This document shows positions 35,861 to 44,305 of a stretch of 51,328 bases of DNA, in pieces. The notes under the pieces were generated by a model. It was not told where the DNA came from, did no database searches, and saw only the letters and a list, made by a program, of their open reading frames with translations. How positions within the stretch are numbered: the first letter of the stretch is position 1; the number at the start of each line of letters is the position of its first letter. The DNA is from an uncultured Lachnospiraceae bacterium (lineage in GTDB: Bacteria > Bacillota > Clostridia > Lachnospirales > Lachnospiraceae), in assembly GCA_947174015.1 (NCBI GenBank), contig CAMWHJ010000017.1:1-51328 (forward strand), written 5' to 3'. Made by a program: the position numbers and the translations under genes.

Positions 35861-36037
35861 ATGGATATAGGGCAGATTTCTTTGGCAAATTCCCAAGCCA
35901 ATACCATGACTTCTGTGGGAATTGCCGTACTTAGCATGTCCATGGATACCATAGAAACTCTGGGAGATGAAATGGTAAAAATGATGGAACAATCTGTGAA
36001 TCCACATATTGGCGGTAACATTGATGTATCCGTATAA
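35861..36037 (+). CDS. YjfB-family small protein (putative motility protein)
   Basis: 58 residues from the ATG at 35861, which has a perfect AGGAGG eight bases upstream. Sequence MDIGQISLANSQANTMTSVG...MDTIETLGDEMVKMMEQSVNPHIGGNIDVSV matches the pattern of the YjfB family, seen near flagellar genes in Bacilli and Clostridia. Function is not established. Single-gene unit with its own promoter and terminator; it runs against ridA. A cheW gene elsewhere in the window fits a motile organism. Confidence 0.85.
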   Translation: MDIGQISLANSQANTMTSVGIAVLSMSMDTIETLGDEMVKMMEQSVNPHIGGNIDVSV

Positions 36038-36040
36038 CAC

Positions 36041-36074
36041 AAAAAGCGGGAGGGTGTAAGCTCTCCCGCTTTTA
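36041..36074. terminator. Bidirectional terminator between yjfB and ridA
   Basis: AAAAGCGGGAG and CTCCCGCTTTT form an 11-bp stem with T runs on both strands, 3 bp after the yjfB stop and 22 bp after the ridA stop. Confidence 0.92.
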
Positions 36075-36096
36075 TCATACAGTAAACTATCTTATT

Positions 36097-36471
36097 TTAT
36101 TTGACAGCCACAGCTTCCACTTCTAAGAATACATCCTTGGGAATTCTTGCCACCTCCACGCAGGAACGTGCCGGGAATACACCTGTAAAATATTTCGCAT
36201 AAATCTCATTAATCTTGCCAAAATCCTCCATATTTTTAATAAATACAGTGGTTTTTATCACATTTTCCATACAGGAGCCTGAAGCTTTCAAAAGTTCTGC
36301 CATATTGGTAAATGCCTGTTCTGCCTGTTCTTCCACAGTCGCCACAATTTCTCCGGTTGCAGGATTTACAGGGATGACACCAGAAGTGTAAATCATACCG
36401 TTTACTTCGATTGCCTGAGAATATGGACCGATGGCTGCCGGTGCATTTGGTGTTGTAATTGCTTTTTTCAT
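36097..36471 (-). CDS. ridA: RidA family reactive enamine/imine deaminase
   Basis: 124 residues. Hydrolyses reactive 2-aminoacrylate-type intermediates formed by PLP enzymes. The family pattern is complete: ITTPNAPAAIGPYSQAIEVNGMIYTSG, IPVNPATGEIV, KTTVFIKNMEDFGKINEIYAKYF, and the ligand-binding Arg in FPARSCVEVARIPKDV. Good ribosome site (AGGAATGAACA). Likely co-transcribed with cvfB upstream (39-bp gap). Confidence 0.95.
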   Translation of the reverse strand: MKKAITTPNAPAAIGPYSQAIEVNGMIYTSGVIPVNPATGEIVATVEEQAEQAFTNMAELLKASGSCMENVIKTTVFIKNMEDFGKINEIYAKYFTGVFPARSCVEVARIPKDVFLEVEAVAVK

Positions 36472-36510
36472 TGTTCATTCCTCCATAATATTAATTGTAT
36501 TTTTATAGCA

Positions 36511-37353
36511 CTATTTATCTTTTAAACAGATACTTGTGGATGTAATCTGGATTTTTCCTGCCTTTAATAAATTGCCCACTGCTCTTTTAAAGGCATTTTT
36601 GCTCATATGAAATTCCGTCTTAATGTGCTCCGGTTCCACTGTCTTGTCAGTAAAAGGAAACATCCCTCCCTGATTCGTAAGCTCTGCCAAAATAAATTCA
36701 GCATCTGCATCCATCTGCATGTAAGCTTTCTGACGCATGCTTAAGTCCAGCTTTCCGTCCGCTTTTACCCCGCTAACTCTGGCCTCTATCACATCTCCCA
36801 CCTTTAAATTATCATATACTTCCTTGCTGGGAATTCTGGCAGAATATAAATTATCCACTGCCACATACACGCCAAAATCTTTGGTCACTTCATAGACAAT
36901 TCCCTGTACCATATCATCTTTCATGTACGAAGAATTGTTTTTCAAGTGGGAGTATACCTTCATGGTGGCACAGAGACGGCTGCTCTTATCCACATATAGG
37001 CATACCAAATAGGATTTTCCTGCTTTTACTTCACATAATTGTTCTTTAAAGGGAAGAAGGAGATCCTTTTCCAATCCCCAGTCCAGAAACGCACCGATTT
37101 TGCTCAGTTCTTTCACCTTTAAAACCGCCAAATTACCCAGTGATATCTTTGGCTCTCTGGTGGTGGCTATCATTCTGTCAGAAGAATCCTTATACAAAAA
37201 TACCTCCAGCGAATCGGACACCTTTATGTCCTTGGGCATCTGCTTTTTGGGCAGCAGTACTTTTTCCTCGCTGTCCATTTTCTCAGCCAGATAGACACCA
37301 AATTCCACTTCTTTTACTACCACCAGTGTCTGTTTTTTTCCTAATTCCAACAT
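36511..37353 (-). CDS. CvfB/YitL-like S1 RNA-binding protein
   Basis: 280 residues with three S1-like segments (about 1-60, 65-135, 145-210) and a C-terminal winged-helix part (MSKNAFKRAVGNLLKAGKIQITSTSICLKDK). The whole resembles CvfB of S. aureus and YitL of B. subtilis, which bind RNA and affect virulence gene expression. Start MLELGKKQTLVVV. Lies 24 bp behind the thioesterase gene. Confidence 0.88.
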   Translation of the reverse strand: MLELGKKQTLVVVKEVEFGVYLAEKMDSEEKVLLPKKQMPKDIKVSDSLEVFLYKDSSDRMIATTREPKISLGNLAVLKVKELSKIGAFLDWGLEKDLLLPFKEQLCEVKAGKSYLVCLYVDKSSRLCATMKVYSHLKNNSSYMKDDMVQGIVYEVTKDFGVYVAVDNLYSARIPSKEVYDNLKVGDVIEARVSGVKADGKLDLSMRQKAYMQMDADAEFILAELTNQGGMFPFTDKTVEPEHIKTEFHMSKNAFKRAVGNLLKAGKIQITSTSICLKDK

Positions 37354-37377
37354 ATTATCCTGCTTTCTCTTCTGCTT

Positions 37378-38085
37378 CTACATCGAAAATTCAATAACTG
37401 CAAAAGGCTCTTTTTCTTCATTATTGATAGATATCACATACTTATTGACTTCCTTGTATACATAAGGTACCACAGTATCTCCAAGGAGCGCTGACTTCTT
37501 GTAATAAGCCCGCATCTGTTTTGCCTGAATTTTCTCCCCTGCTGCCTGATACGCCATGGCAAGATACTGACCATTATTCACATGACCATTGGTATCTAAA
37601 TGGTGATACTGCACCGGAAAACTTTCACAAATAACCGGTTCACAGTCCGGTAAAGCAATCTTCATCTCTGCATATTCCATGGGAAGCCTGTCCTCCAACT
37701 GGTATGCCTCTATCTGTGCCTTATCTGCCCTTGCCGGAAGCTGCTTTTTTGTATCCATATAAAGCCATACAGAATTGGCATAAGCAATGTACTGCCCCTT
37801 CCGATCTTTCATGACAAAATTCCGATAACCAAAGGAACGCTTGAAATCATATGCCTTGGTTCCTATGGTTATATGGCTGCCAAACTTAGGATACTGTTCA
37901 ATCACTATCTGCCATGACAATAAAATCCAAGATCTGTTCTGTTTACTCAAAGATTCCATGCCATACCCCACTTCTTCCGAATGAAAAGTACTGCAGTCCT
38001 GAAAATAATTTAAAATAGACTCTAAGGTGATTCTGCCATCCTTTCCAGTCTCACTGTATCGGATTCTGCTGTCAAATTGATACAT
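37378..38085 (-). CDS. Acyl-ACP thioesterase (FatA/FatB-like)
   Basis: 235 residues from the ATG at 38085 (MYQFDSRIRYSETGKDGRIT), after AAAGGAAG; the frame is open to 38163. Two hotdog-fold halves: YSETGKDGRITLESILNYFQDCSTFHSEEVG and, in the second, YHHLDTNGHVNNGQYLAMA, the Asp/Asn/His catalytic signature of bacterial acyl-ACP thioesterases. Releases fatty acids from acyl carrier protein. No fatty-acid genes nearby. Confidence 0.92.
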   Translation of the reverse strand: MYQFDSRIRYSETGKDGRITLESILNYFQDCSTFHSEEVGYGMESLSKQNRSWILLSWQIVIEQYPKFGSHITIGTKAYDFKRSFGYRNFVMKDRKGQYIAYANSVWLYMDTKKQLPARADKAQIEAYQLEDRLPMEYAEMKIALPDCEPVICESFPVQYHHLDTNGHVNNGQYLAMAYQAAGEKIQAKQMRAYYKKSALLGDTVVPYVYKEVNKYVISINNEEKEPFAVIEFSM

Positions 38086-38164
38086 ATTCTTACTTCCTTT
38101 TCTAAATTTCACAAATACTCTATTGTCATTTTGCTTCTCTTTTGGGCAAATGTCAAGTGTCAAG

Positions 38165-38194
38165 AAAAAAAGAGAATGGAACCATCCATTCTCT
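38165..38194 (-). terminator. Terminator of tRNA-Gln
   Basis: AGAGAATGG/CCATTCTCT stem (38171-38194) followed on the minus strand by seven T. It starts 7 bases after the tRNA 3' end. Confidence 0.9.
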
Positions 38195-38200
38195 GCTGAA

Positions 38201-38272
38201 CTGGGCTACAAGGATTCGAACCTTGAAATGCTGGAGTCAGAGTCCAGTGCCTTACCATTTGGCGATAGCCCA
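38201..38272 (-). tRNA. tRNA-Gln (anticodon CUG)
   Basis: On the minus strand: acceptor arm TGGGCTA/TAGCCCA with discriminator G, D-arm with AAATGGTAAGGC, anticodon arm CTGGA-CTCTGAC-TCCAG with anticodon CTG, and T-arm AAGG-TTCGAAT-CCTT. Length 72. CCA is not encoded. Single gene with its own promoter and terminator. Confidence 0.96.
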
Positions 38273-38311
38273 TCATTGTTTTCTCTTTGCTCTCCCTCAA
38301 GCACATAAATG

Positions 38312-38340
38312 ATTATATATTACTTTTTTCAAAAATGCAA
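38312..38340 (-). promoter_or_regulatory. Promoter of tRNA-Gln
   Basis: TTGCAT (38340-38335), 17 bases, TATAAT (38317-38312). It lies about 40 bp from the tRNA 5' end. The upstream 38341-38400 stretch is almost pure A/T, an UP-element-like composition. Confidence 0.85.
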
Positions 38341-38527
38341 GTACTTTTTTGAATTTTTTTAATTTTTTTATTTTTTTGAATTTTTCCTTACAATTTCGCC
38401 ATTTTCTGTTTCTAATTACATAGAATAAGCAAAATATCTCAAGAACATCTGCCAAATAAAATTGAATCCCACAAGTTTTTATGATATTCTATACAAGAAT
38501 ATTTGATTGATGAGAAAGGAACAGGAT

Positions 38528-39385
38528 ATGTGGATTGCCAAAAACTGGAAAGATTATCAGGTGTTAGACACCTCACAGGGAGAAAAATTAGAACGCTGGG
38601 GAGATTACATTTTAGTCCGCCCGGACCCTCAGGTGATTTGGGACACACCAAGAAATAATCAGAATTGGAAAAAGAAAAACGGTCACTACCACCGCAGCAG
38701 CAAAGGAGGCGGTGAATGGGAATTTTTTGATTTGCCCCAGCAGTGGAGTATTCAATACAAAGAACTCACTTTTCAGTTAAAGCCCTTTAGTTTTAAGCAC
38801 ACAGGCTTATTTCCTGAACAGGCTGTCAACTGGGACTGGTTCAGTGAGAAAATCAAAACTGCCAACCGCCCTGTGAAAGTGCTGAATCTATTTGCTTATA
38901 CTGGTGGTGCAACTTTAGCTGCTGCCGCTGCAGGTGCACAGGTCACACATGTGGATGCCTCTAAGGGCATGGTTGCCTGGGCGAAAGAAAATGCCAAATC
39001 CTCAGGGCTTTCCAATGCTCCTATCCGCTGGCTGGTGGACGATTGTGTAAAGTTTGTGGAGCGGGAAATCCGCCGGGGAAATCATTATGATGCCATTATT
39101 ATGGATCCCCCCTCCTACGGGAGAGGACCAAAGGGAGAAATCTGGAAGATCGAAGAATCTCTGTATCCTTTTGTAAAGCTTTGTACACAGGTTTTGTCCA
39201 ACAAACCATTGTTTTTCCTCATTAACTCCTATACCACCGGACTGGCTCCTTCGGTGCTGACCTATATCCTTTCTACGGAACTGAAATCCTTTCAGGGCAG
39301 AGTCACGGCAGATGAAATAGGACTTCCGGTAAAAGAAAACGGTTTGATACTGCCTTGTGGAGCATCCGGAAGATGGGAAGCATAA
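38528..39385 (+). CDS. Class I SAM-dependent methyltransferase (RlmI-like)
   Basis: 285 residues from the ATG at 38528, preceded by AAAGGA; TTG and ATG starts upstream (38507, 38510) are less likely. The Rossmann domain has LNLFAYTGGATLAAAAAGAQVTHVDAS (SAM-binding), VDDCVKFVEREI and catalytic-type DPPSYGRG. The N-terminal part (WGDYILVRPDPQVIWDTP) is typical of a Firmicutes subgroup of rRNA cytosine methyltransferase-like proteins without a PUA domain. Target RNA unknown. Confidence 0.88.
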   Translation: MWIAKNWKDYQVLDTSQGEKLERWGDYILVRPDPQVIWDTPRNNQNWKKKNGHYHRSSKGGGEWEFFDLPQQWSIQYKELTFQLKPFSFKHTGLFPEQAVNWDWFSEKIKTANRPVKVLNLFAYTGGATLAAAAAGAQVTHVDASKGMVAWAKENAKSSGLSNAPIRWLVDDCVKFVEREIRRGNHYDAIIMDPPSYGRGPKGEIWKIEESLYPFVKLCTQVLSNKPLFFLINSYTTGLAPSVLTYILSTELKSFQGRVTADEIGLPVKENGLILPCGASGRWEA

Positions 39386-39430
39386 TTTCCGTGAATTGCA
39401 TTTCTCTTACATTACTTTCACTTAAAAACA

Positions 39431-39473
39431 AAAGAACCATTTGTCAGCATTTCTGCCTCAAATGGTTCTTTTT
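39431..39473. terminator. Bidirectional terminator
   Basis: AAAGAACCATTTG/CAAATGGTTCTTT, a perfect 13-bp stem with T runs on both sides, between the converging methyltransferase and cyclophilin genes. The AGAACCAT element recalls the 133-bp repeats. Confidence 0.9.
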
Positions 39474-39562
39474 GATTCTCACACCATATAATCACAAAAA
39501 ATAGTAACTGCAAAGAAAATATACTGCTGTCACTTTATCTGAGATAATTTCCACCCTCAGTG

Positions 39563-40228
39563 TCAGTCTGTAATGGTAATATGGTTGATCACAGGCTGGT
39601 TTTCAGGTAATACTGTTCCATTGTCATCCTCCACAGGCACTGCATCACAGATGGCATCCACCACTTCCATACCTGAAGTAACCATTCCAAAGGCAGCGTA
39701 TTGTCCGTCTAAGGCAGCGGAATCTTCATGGACAATAAAAAACTGTGAACTGGCACTGTCGTTTTCCATAGAACGTGCCATGGAAATTACACCACGCACA
39801 TGAGAAATGTTGTTTTCCACTCCATTGCTGTTAAACTCTCCCTTAATGGTTTCATCCGCACCACCGGTTCCATTTCCCAAGGGGCATCCGCCCTGAATCA
39901 TAAAGCCAGAGATAATTCTGTGAAAGGTTAATCCATCATAAAAACCCTCCTTGGCAAGCTTTACAAAATTATTGACAGTAATGGGTGCTGTATCTGCATC
40001 CAGTTCCAACTGAATCACTCCATAATCCTGTATATCAATCTCGGCATGAACCTTTCCGGTAAGGGTGTCTGCGGAGTCATTGTCACTCTTCTGACTTTCT
40101 TGGCTGTCGGTGGTTTCTTCACTTTTCTTATTGGTATCTTCTGTGGTGTCTGTATTGCTGCCACAGCCCGGCAGCATTACCATCAAAAGCAAAACACATA
40201 ACAATACACTCACAATTTTCTTTCTCAT
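39563..40228 (-). CDS. Cyclophilin-type peptidyl-prolyl isomerase, lipoprotein
   Basis: 221 residues from the ATG at 40228 (MRKKIVSVLLCVLLLMVMLPGC), after AGGAGG; the frame is open to 40318. The lipobox LPGC puts the lipid-linked Cys at about residue 22. A Ser/Asp/Glu/Lys linker leads to the cyclophilin domain: VNNFVKLAKEGFYDGLTFHRIISGFMIQGG, ISMARSMENDSASSQFFIVHED and YAAFGMVTSGMEVVD. Should help folding of exported proteins at the outer face of the membrane. Confidence 0.95.
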   Translation of the reverse strand: MRKKIVSVLLCVLLLMVMLPGCGSNTDTTEDTNKKSEETTDSQESQKSDNDSADTLTGKVHAEIDIQDYGVIQLELDADTAPITVNNFVKLAKEGFYDGLTFHRIISGFMIQGGCPLGNGTGGADETIKGEFNSNGVENNISHVRGVISMARSMENDSASSQFFIVHEDSAALDGQYAAFGMVTSGMEVVDAICDAVPVEDDNGTVLPENQPVINHITITD

Positions 40229-40327
40229 TTCAATATAACCTCCTAATTTTTCACTGCATAAGTACTCATATCTGTTCCGTATCTTCACAGTTACACGCAA
40301 AAATCCATGTGGCATCACCTAAGGATA

Positions 40328-40353
40328 TTGCAGCCATGAAAATGGCTTCGCAA
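40328..40353 (-). terminator. Weak hairpin behind the MraY-like gene
   Basis: TTGC.GAAGCCAT / ATGGCTGCAA stem on the minus strand, 32 bp after the stop, without a clear T run. May be a weak terminator. Next to it, CTGTT...AACAG-like and CAGTTAC fragments (40274-40296) belong to the dispersed palindrome family. Confidence 0.35.
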
Positions 40354-40384
40354 TTTGTGTAACAATTTTAACTGCACTGGATTA

Positions 40385-41347
40385 TCAAAGAATCATATAT
40401 ATTACTGCAATGGACAGCACAATCTGAATAATGGCAAACCGAAACACCGTATGAGTATTGGACCAGTTCCAGATTTTACGCACATGATCATGTAATGGTG
40501 TCCTCACATTGGTGAGGATTCGTATTTTCAAAAAGCGAAGCAGAGAAACCTTCAACAGTCCCAGACCGCCATCCAAAATCAAAACCAGTGCCACCGGAAT
40601 ATAGAGCAGGGGTCTTTGTGTTTTTAAAATTGCTACACTGATAAATAATCCCATGGCTCTGGAACCTGCATCACCCATCATCAGCATACTGGGTGTGGCA
40701 TTATACCAAAGGTAGCCCAGAATGCAAACACAGAACACCAGTATCACATATGTATGAGTGCCATCTTCACCTACAATATTTCCAATCACATAGATGGTTG
40801 TCAGAGTAATAATCGATAACGTACCGGACAAACCGTCCACACCGTCGGAACAGTTGGTTACATTGATGGAAGTCCACACAAGAATCACAATCAATATTCC
40901 AAATACAAGCACCGGGATGGTTACAAAATAACCAAGGGTTTCAATATAAATGGTATTTGTATTAAACCGCAGATAAGTAATTGCCACCATAATAGCAATC
41001 ACCAAATCCAGCAGACCTTTCTTATATTCTCCCCAAGGTGCCTTGGCACAGTCATCTAAGAATCCCGTAAGCATGGCAGCAGCCACAAGAATCAAATAAA
41101 CCACCAATTCTGTACTCAAGTCACAGAACAGTACTGCTGAAATCAGGAACACAATAATGAACAGAAATCCTGCCCCTCTTGGCTTTCCTGCAGACAGCTT
41201 TCCGTCATGGGCATAATCTCTGCCCAAATCTCTGGGCAAAAGCCCGGAAAACTGGTGCATAGAGAAACAGGTCCCCAAAAAGGCAACCATTAAGCCTAGA
41301 AATGCAAGTAATTTGGTGTCTGCATTTTGAAAAATCATGTGAATCAT
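40385..41347 (-). CDS. MraY-like phospho-sugar transferase (GT4 family)
   Basis: 320 residues with about ten membrane helices. Family motifs are present: GFLDD (the Asp pair that binds Mg), NVTNCSDGVDGLSG, and MLMMGDAGSRAMG. The C-terminal loop reads TPLHDHVRKIW, where MraY has PIHHHFE. These enzymes link a sugar phosphate to undecaprenyl phosphate. The gene stands apart from any mur/div operon, so it may be a paralogue with another donor or a relocated mraY; the changed His motif argues for caution. Confidence 0.82.
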   Translation of the reverse strand: MIHMIFQNADTKLLAFLGLMVAFLGTCFSMHQFSGLLPRDLGRDYAHDGKLSAGKPRGAGFLFIIVFLISAVLFCDLSTELVVYLILVAAAMLTGFLDDCAKAPWGEYKKGLLDLVIAIMVAITYLRFNTNTIYIETLGYFVTIPVLVFGILIVILVWTSINVTNCSDGVDGLSGTLSIITLTTIYVIGNIVGEDGTHTYVILVFCVCILGYLWYNATPSMLMMGDAGSRAMGLFISVAILKTQRPLLYIPVALVLILDGGLGLLKVSLLRFLKIRILTNVRTPLHDHVRKIWNWSNTHTVFRFAIIQIVLSIAVIYMIL

Positions 41348-41374
41348 TTTAATTTAATTCCTTTCCGTATGTCT

Positions 41375-44290
41375 TTACATTTTTTTAGACTTTACCTTAC
41401 TGTAGGAACTATATACCTTTTTATTTCCTACCTTAATATAGGTTCTCACCTTAAAATAATATCTCTTATTTGATTTCAGCTTTTTCTTGTATTTTACTGT
41501 GGATGCCTTGGAAATAGCTGTAATCTTTTTATAACCGCCAGACTTTTTCTGGGACATATATACTTCATAGCCAGTGGCTGCTCCAACCTTTTCCCATGTT
41601 ATGACAATCTGTTTGCCATTTTTCTTAAGATTACTTATTTTAGGTGCTTTGGTGGCTGTGGATACTTTCACTGCTTTGGAACTCTTACCATAAGAAAAAT
41701 CGTTACTCTTATCTCCATAAGCCCTTACCGTAAAGCTATATGCCGTTCCTGCATTGAGCTTTTGGAAGGTGTATGTAGTCTTGGTTGTATTCACTGTACG
41801 CACTTTTTTACTGTCCTGATATAGTGATAATTCATAGCCTGCCGCCTGTTTTTGTCCGCTATAAGAAACCACCACCATAGAACTATTGGCAGATACAAAT
41901 TTCACACCGGTTACTTGCTTTGGCACTATCACACTTCTGGTTGGAACAGGTGTGGGAGACTTGGTGATTACGGGATTTACACTGTTTGTGGGTTTCGCTG
42001 TTACACTAAGTATAGGTTCCGGAGCCTTTGTTATCCCCTGCGTCACCGTTGGCTGTCGGGTTATCATGGATGTTGGCGTATTTGTGGGTGCCTTGGTAAC
42101 TGTTGGGGTTTTTGTATTTACAAGTGCCTTGGTAACTGTTGGGGCTTTTGTATTTACAGGTGCCCTGGTGGCTGATACAGAAGGATTCTGTGTAACTGCT
42201 GGTGTTATGGCAGATGTCACAACCACAGTTATTGTGGGGACCGTTGTTACAATTCCCTTCGTAGGCTCCTGACTTGGTGTGACTGTCAAAGAAACTATCG
42301 GAGTGGGTGTCGTTGTATGGACGGGCTCCGTAGTAATGGTAGGTCCTTGGATTTTGGTAGGCACCATCGTTATCGTTGGTGCTTCCGTTATCGCAGGCTT
42401 CACAGTAATCGTTGGAGTTGGGGTTTCGGTGGGCTCCACTGTAATTGTTGGTTTCTTGGTATTGGTGGGCTCTGCCGTAAGCGTTGGCACAGCAGTAATT
42501 TCCACCATTTGTGTTATTGTTGGTACCCCGCTGACGGTGGGTGTAACTACACTGGTGGGCTCCACTGTAACCGTTGGTGTTTTGGTATTGGTGGGCTCCA
42601 CACTTATGGTAGGCATATCTGCACTGGTGGGATTTGCACTTATGGTAGGTGTCTCAGTTATCCCCGCAGCTATAATTGAAAACTCTAAGGTTGCAGGAAA
42701 CATATTTTCATAAGTTCCAGCACCAATAATATATGCCTGTGCCGTTCCCACCTGCTCATTATCCTGATAAGTAACGGTGTAATTTCCCGACGGAACAATC
42801 TCCTCTCTTCCCTTAACCATATGTATGGAAAGCTCTGCACCATCCGGATTATAAGGAATACGATAACTATCTGCATAAATGCAAATCATAGGATAATATA
42901 CTACATAGCCCCCGCTGGAGGTATGTGAAAAACCTCCCACAATGCGATATGCTCTCTGTGGGTTTCCCGCCTTATTTAAAACTGTCTGTCCTGAATTTCT
43001 CAACCTCTGAATCATCTGGTTCTGTACAGAACTGTTCTCACTTTTCATCTGCAAGAGATAATCTCCTCTCTCACCGCACCTGTTGACAGCCTTTTTCATA
43101 AATTCCTCAAATGATTCGTCACTTTCCACATCCTTTTCCCGGGCATACAAGTCGTAATATATATAGTAGTTATAGGCATCTGTGACCGTATCGGGTACAT
43201 CATACATGCCTGGAAATACATCGGGACGGTATACATGATTTCCAAAGGAATCTGTATCACAATTATAATACAGATAACGAATCCCTCCATTGGCAGCACC
43301 ATTGCCAGAATCATCCCATGTCACATCTAAATTGTACCATGCATCTTCCAGACAAACAAGATTCCATGCATGACCTCCGCCATTTCCATAACCTACTGCA
43401 TAGATACTTTCCAATCCGGCATAGGCAGCCAACAACTGGAAACTTTTCGCATATCCTTCACAGACTGCTCCCTCTTTTGCAAAAACCCCCACAATACTGT
43501 GGGCATAACCGGCAGATTCCGGTGTCTTGGTGCCTTCCACATAAGCATAATCTATGGCATCTGCAATCATGTCATGGATGAGCAGTTCCATCTCCATTTC
43601 ACTGGCACTCTGTGCTTTTGCTGCATCAATCTTATCTAAAAATTCAGGCAGATTGGCATCTATTTTTGCCTGTGCCTCCTTTCTGGCATCCACTGTGACA
43701 TAATCTTCTTCTAACCTTGGATAGAAATAACTAATCACATTATTAATGGTGCTGTAGCTGAAATTTCCCGTAATCCAGAAAAATTCAGGATGATCTGCAT
43801 CCACCGCAAACACCACTTGCTGTAACTGTTCTTTCGTGAAATTGTACTTTCCCACTTGAAAATTTGCCCAGAGATAATAGGTGTTGCCGTTTGACACTCT
43901 CGATATGGGTTCTCTATATTCACTGTGAAAGGAAGATGCACTCTCCACCATAACATTATAAAATTCTCTCTGCTCCGCCATCTCCAAGGCACTGTAACCA
44001 TAACCACTTGCATCAGAATTGTTAATTGCAGGTTCCGAATAGGCTTCTAATCCTGCGTTTTCTTCAAATTCCCGCCACAGTTCCCGGGCTTCCTCCTGAG
44101 AAATTTCCTCAATTTCATCCGGTATAATGGCATTGGTTATCTCTTCTGTCTCCGCTGCCGGCTGTACTTGAAATGCGGTTTCCTTTCCTGCACTTTCCAT
44201 GGCAAAAGCACTCACTTCTGCTGTATTACCCACTGCTAAGGTGATACTCAGCAAAATCCCCAGTAATCTGGCTGCTTTTTTTCTTTTCAT
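41375..44290 (-). CDS. Large secreted protein: transglutaminase-like core, Pro/Thr linker, FN3 repeats
   Basis: 971 residues. Signal peptide about 1-29 (MKRKKAARLLGILLSITLAV...). A transglutaminase-like domain around 230-345 has Cys277 (AVCEGYAKSFQ), His307 (GGHAWN) and Asp322 (YNLDVTW), a full catalytic triad. A region of about 140 residues follows, with VTYQDNEQVGTAQAYIIGAGTY. Residues 545-785 are Pro/Thr/Val repeats of the EPTNTKTPTVTVEPT kind. Two fibronectin-type III domains (about 790-878 and 882-971) end the protein; no LPXTG anchor is seen. Lys/Tyr-rich C-terminus could bind wall polymers. Likely a surface peptidase or crosslinker; substrate unknown. Confidence 0.88.
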   Translation of the reverse strand: MKRKKAARLLGILLSITLAVGNTAEVSAFAMESAGKETAFQVQPAAETEEITNAIIPDEIEEISQEEARELWREFEENAGLEAYSEPAINNSDASGYGYSALEMAEQREFYNVMVESASSFHSEYREPISRVSNGNTYYLWANFQVGKYNFTKEQLQQVVFAVDADHPEFFWITGNFSYSTINNVISYFYPRLEEDYVTVDARKEAQAKIDANLPEFLDKIDAAKAQSASEMEMELLIHDMIADAIDYAYVEGTKTPESAGYAHSIVGVFAKEGAVCEGYAKSFQLLAAYAGLESIYAVGYGNGGGHAWNLVCLEDAWYNLDVTWDDSGNGAANGGIRYLYYNCDTDSFGNHVYRPDVFPGMYDVPDTVTDAYNYYIYYDLYAREKDVESDESFEEFMKKAVNRCGERGDYLLQMKSENSSVQNQMIQRLRNSGQTVLNKAGNPQRAYRIVGGFSHTSSGGYVVYYPMICIYADSYRIPYNPDGAELSIHMVKGREEIVPSGNYTVTYQDNEQVGTAQAYIIGAGTYENMFPATLEFSIIAAGITETPTISANPTSADMPTISVEPTNTKTPTVTVEPTSVVTPTVSGVPTITQMVEITAVPTLTAEPTNTKKPTITVEPTETPTPTITVKPAITEAPTITMVPTKIQGPTITTEPVHTTTPTPIVSLTVTPSQEPTKGIVTTVPTITVVVTSAITPAVTQNPSVSATRAPVNTKAPTVTKALVNTKTPTVTKAPTNTPTSMITRQPTVTQGITKAPEPILSVTAKPTNSVNPVITKSPTPVPTRSVIVPKQVTGVKFVSANSSMVVVSYSGQKQAAGYELSLYQDSKKVRTVNTTKTTYTFQKLNAGTAYSFTVRAYGDKSNDFSYGKSSKAVKVSTATKAPKISNLKKNGKQIVITWEKVGAATGYEVYMSQKKSGGYKKITAISKASTVKYKKKLKSNKRYYFKVRTYIKVGNKKVYSSYSKVKSKKM
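41936..42658 (-). repeat. Pro/Thr-rich degenerate coding repeats
   Basis: About 240 residues made of irregular units of 10-17 residues containing TPTVTVEPT, APTITMVPT, KAPTVTK and similar. The DNA repeats (GTGGGCTCCACTGTAA, GTAACTGTTGGGG in complement) cause several long spurious frames on the other strand. Confidence 0.88.
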
Positions 44291-44305
44291 AGCACATCCC
44301 TCTTT

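Noticed and set aside
41852-42713. Several long plus-strand ORFs rich in Gly/Val/Thr
   Set aside because: They are antisense shadows of the Pro/Thr repeat of the large surface protein.
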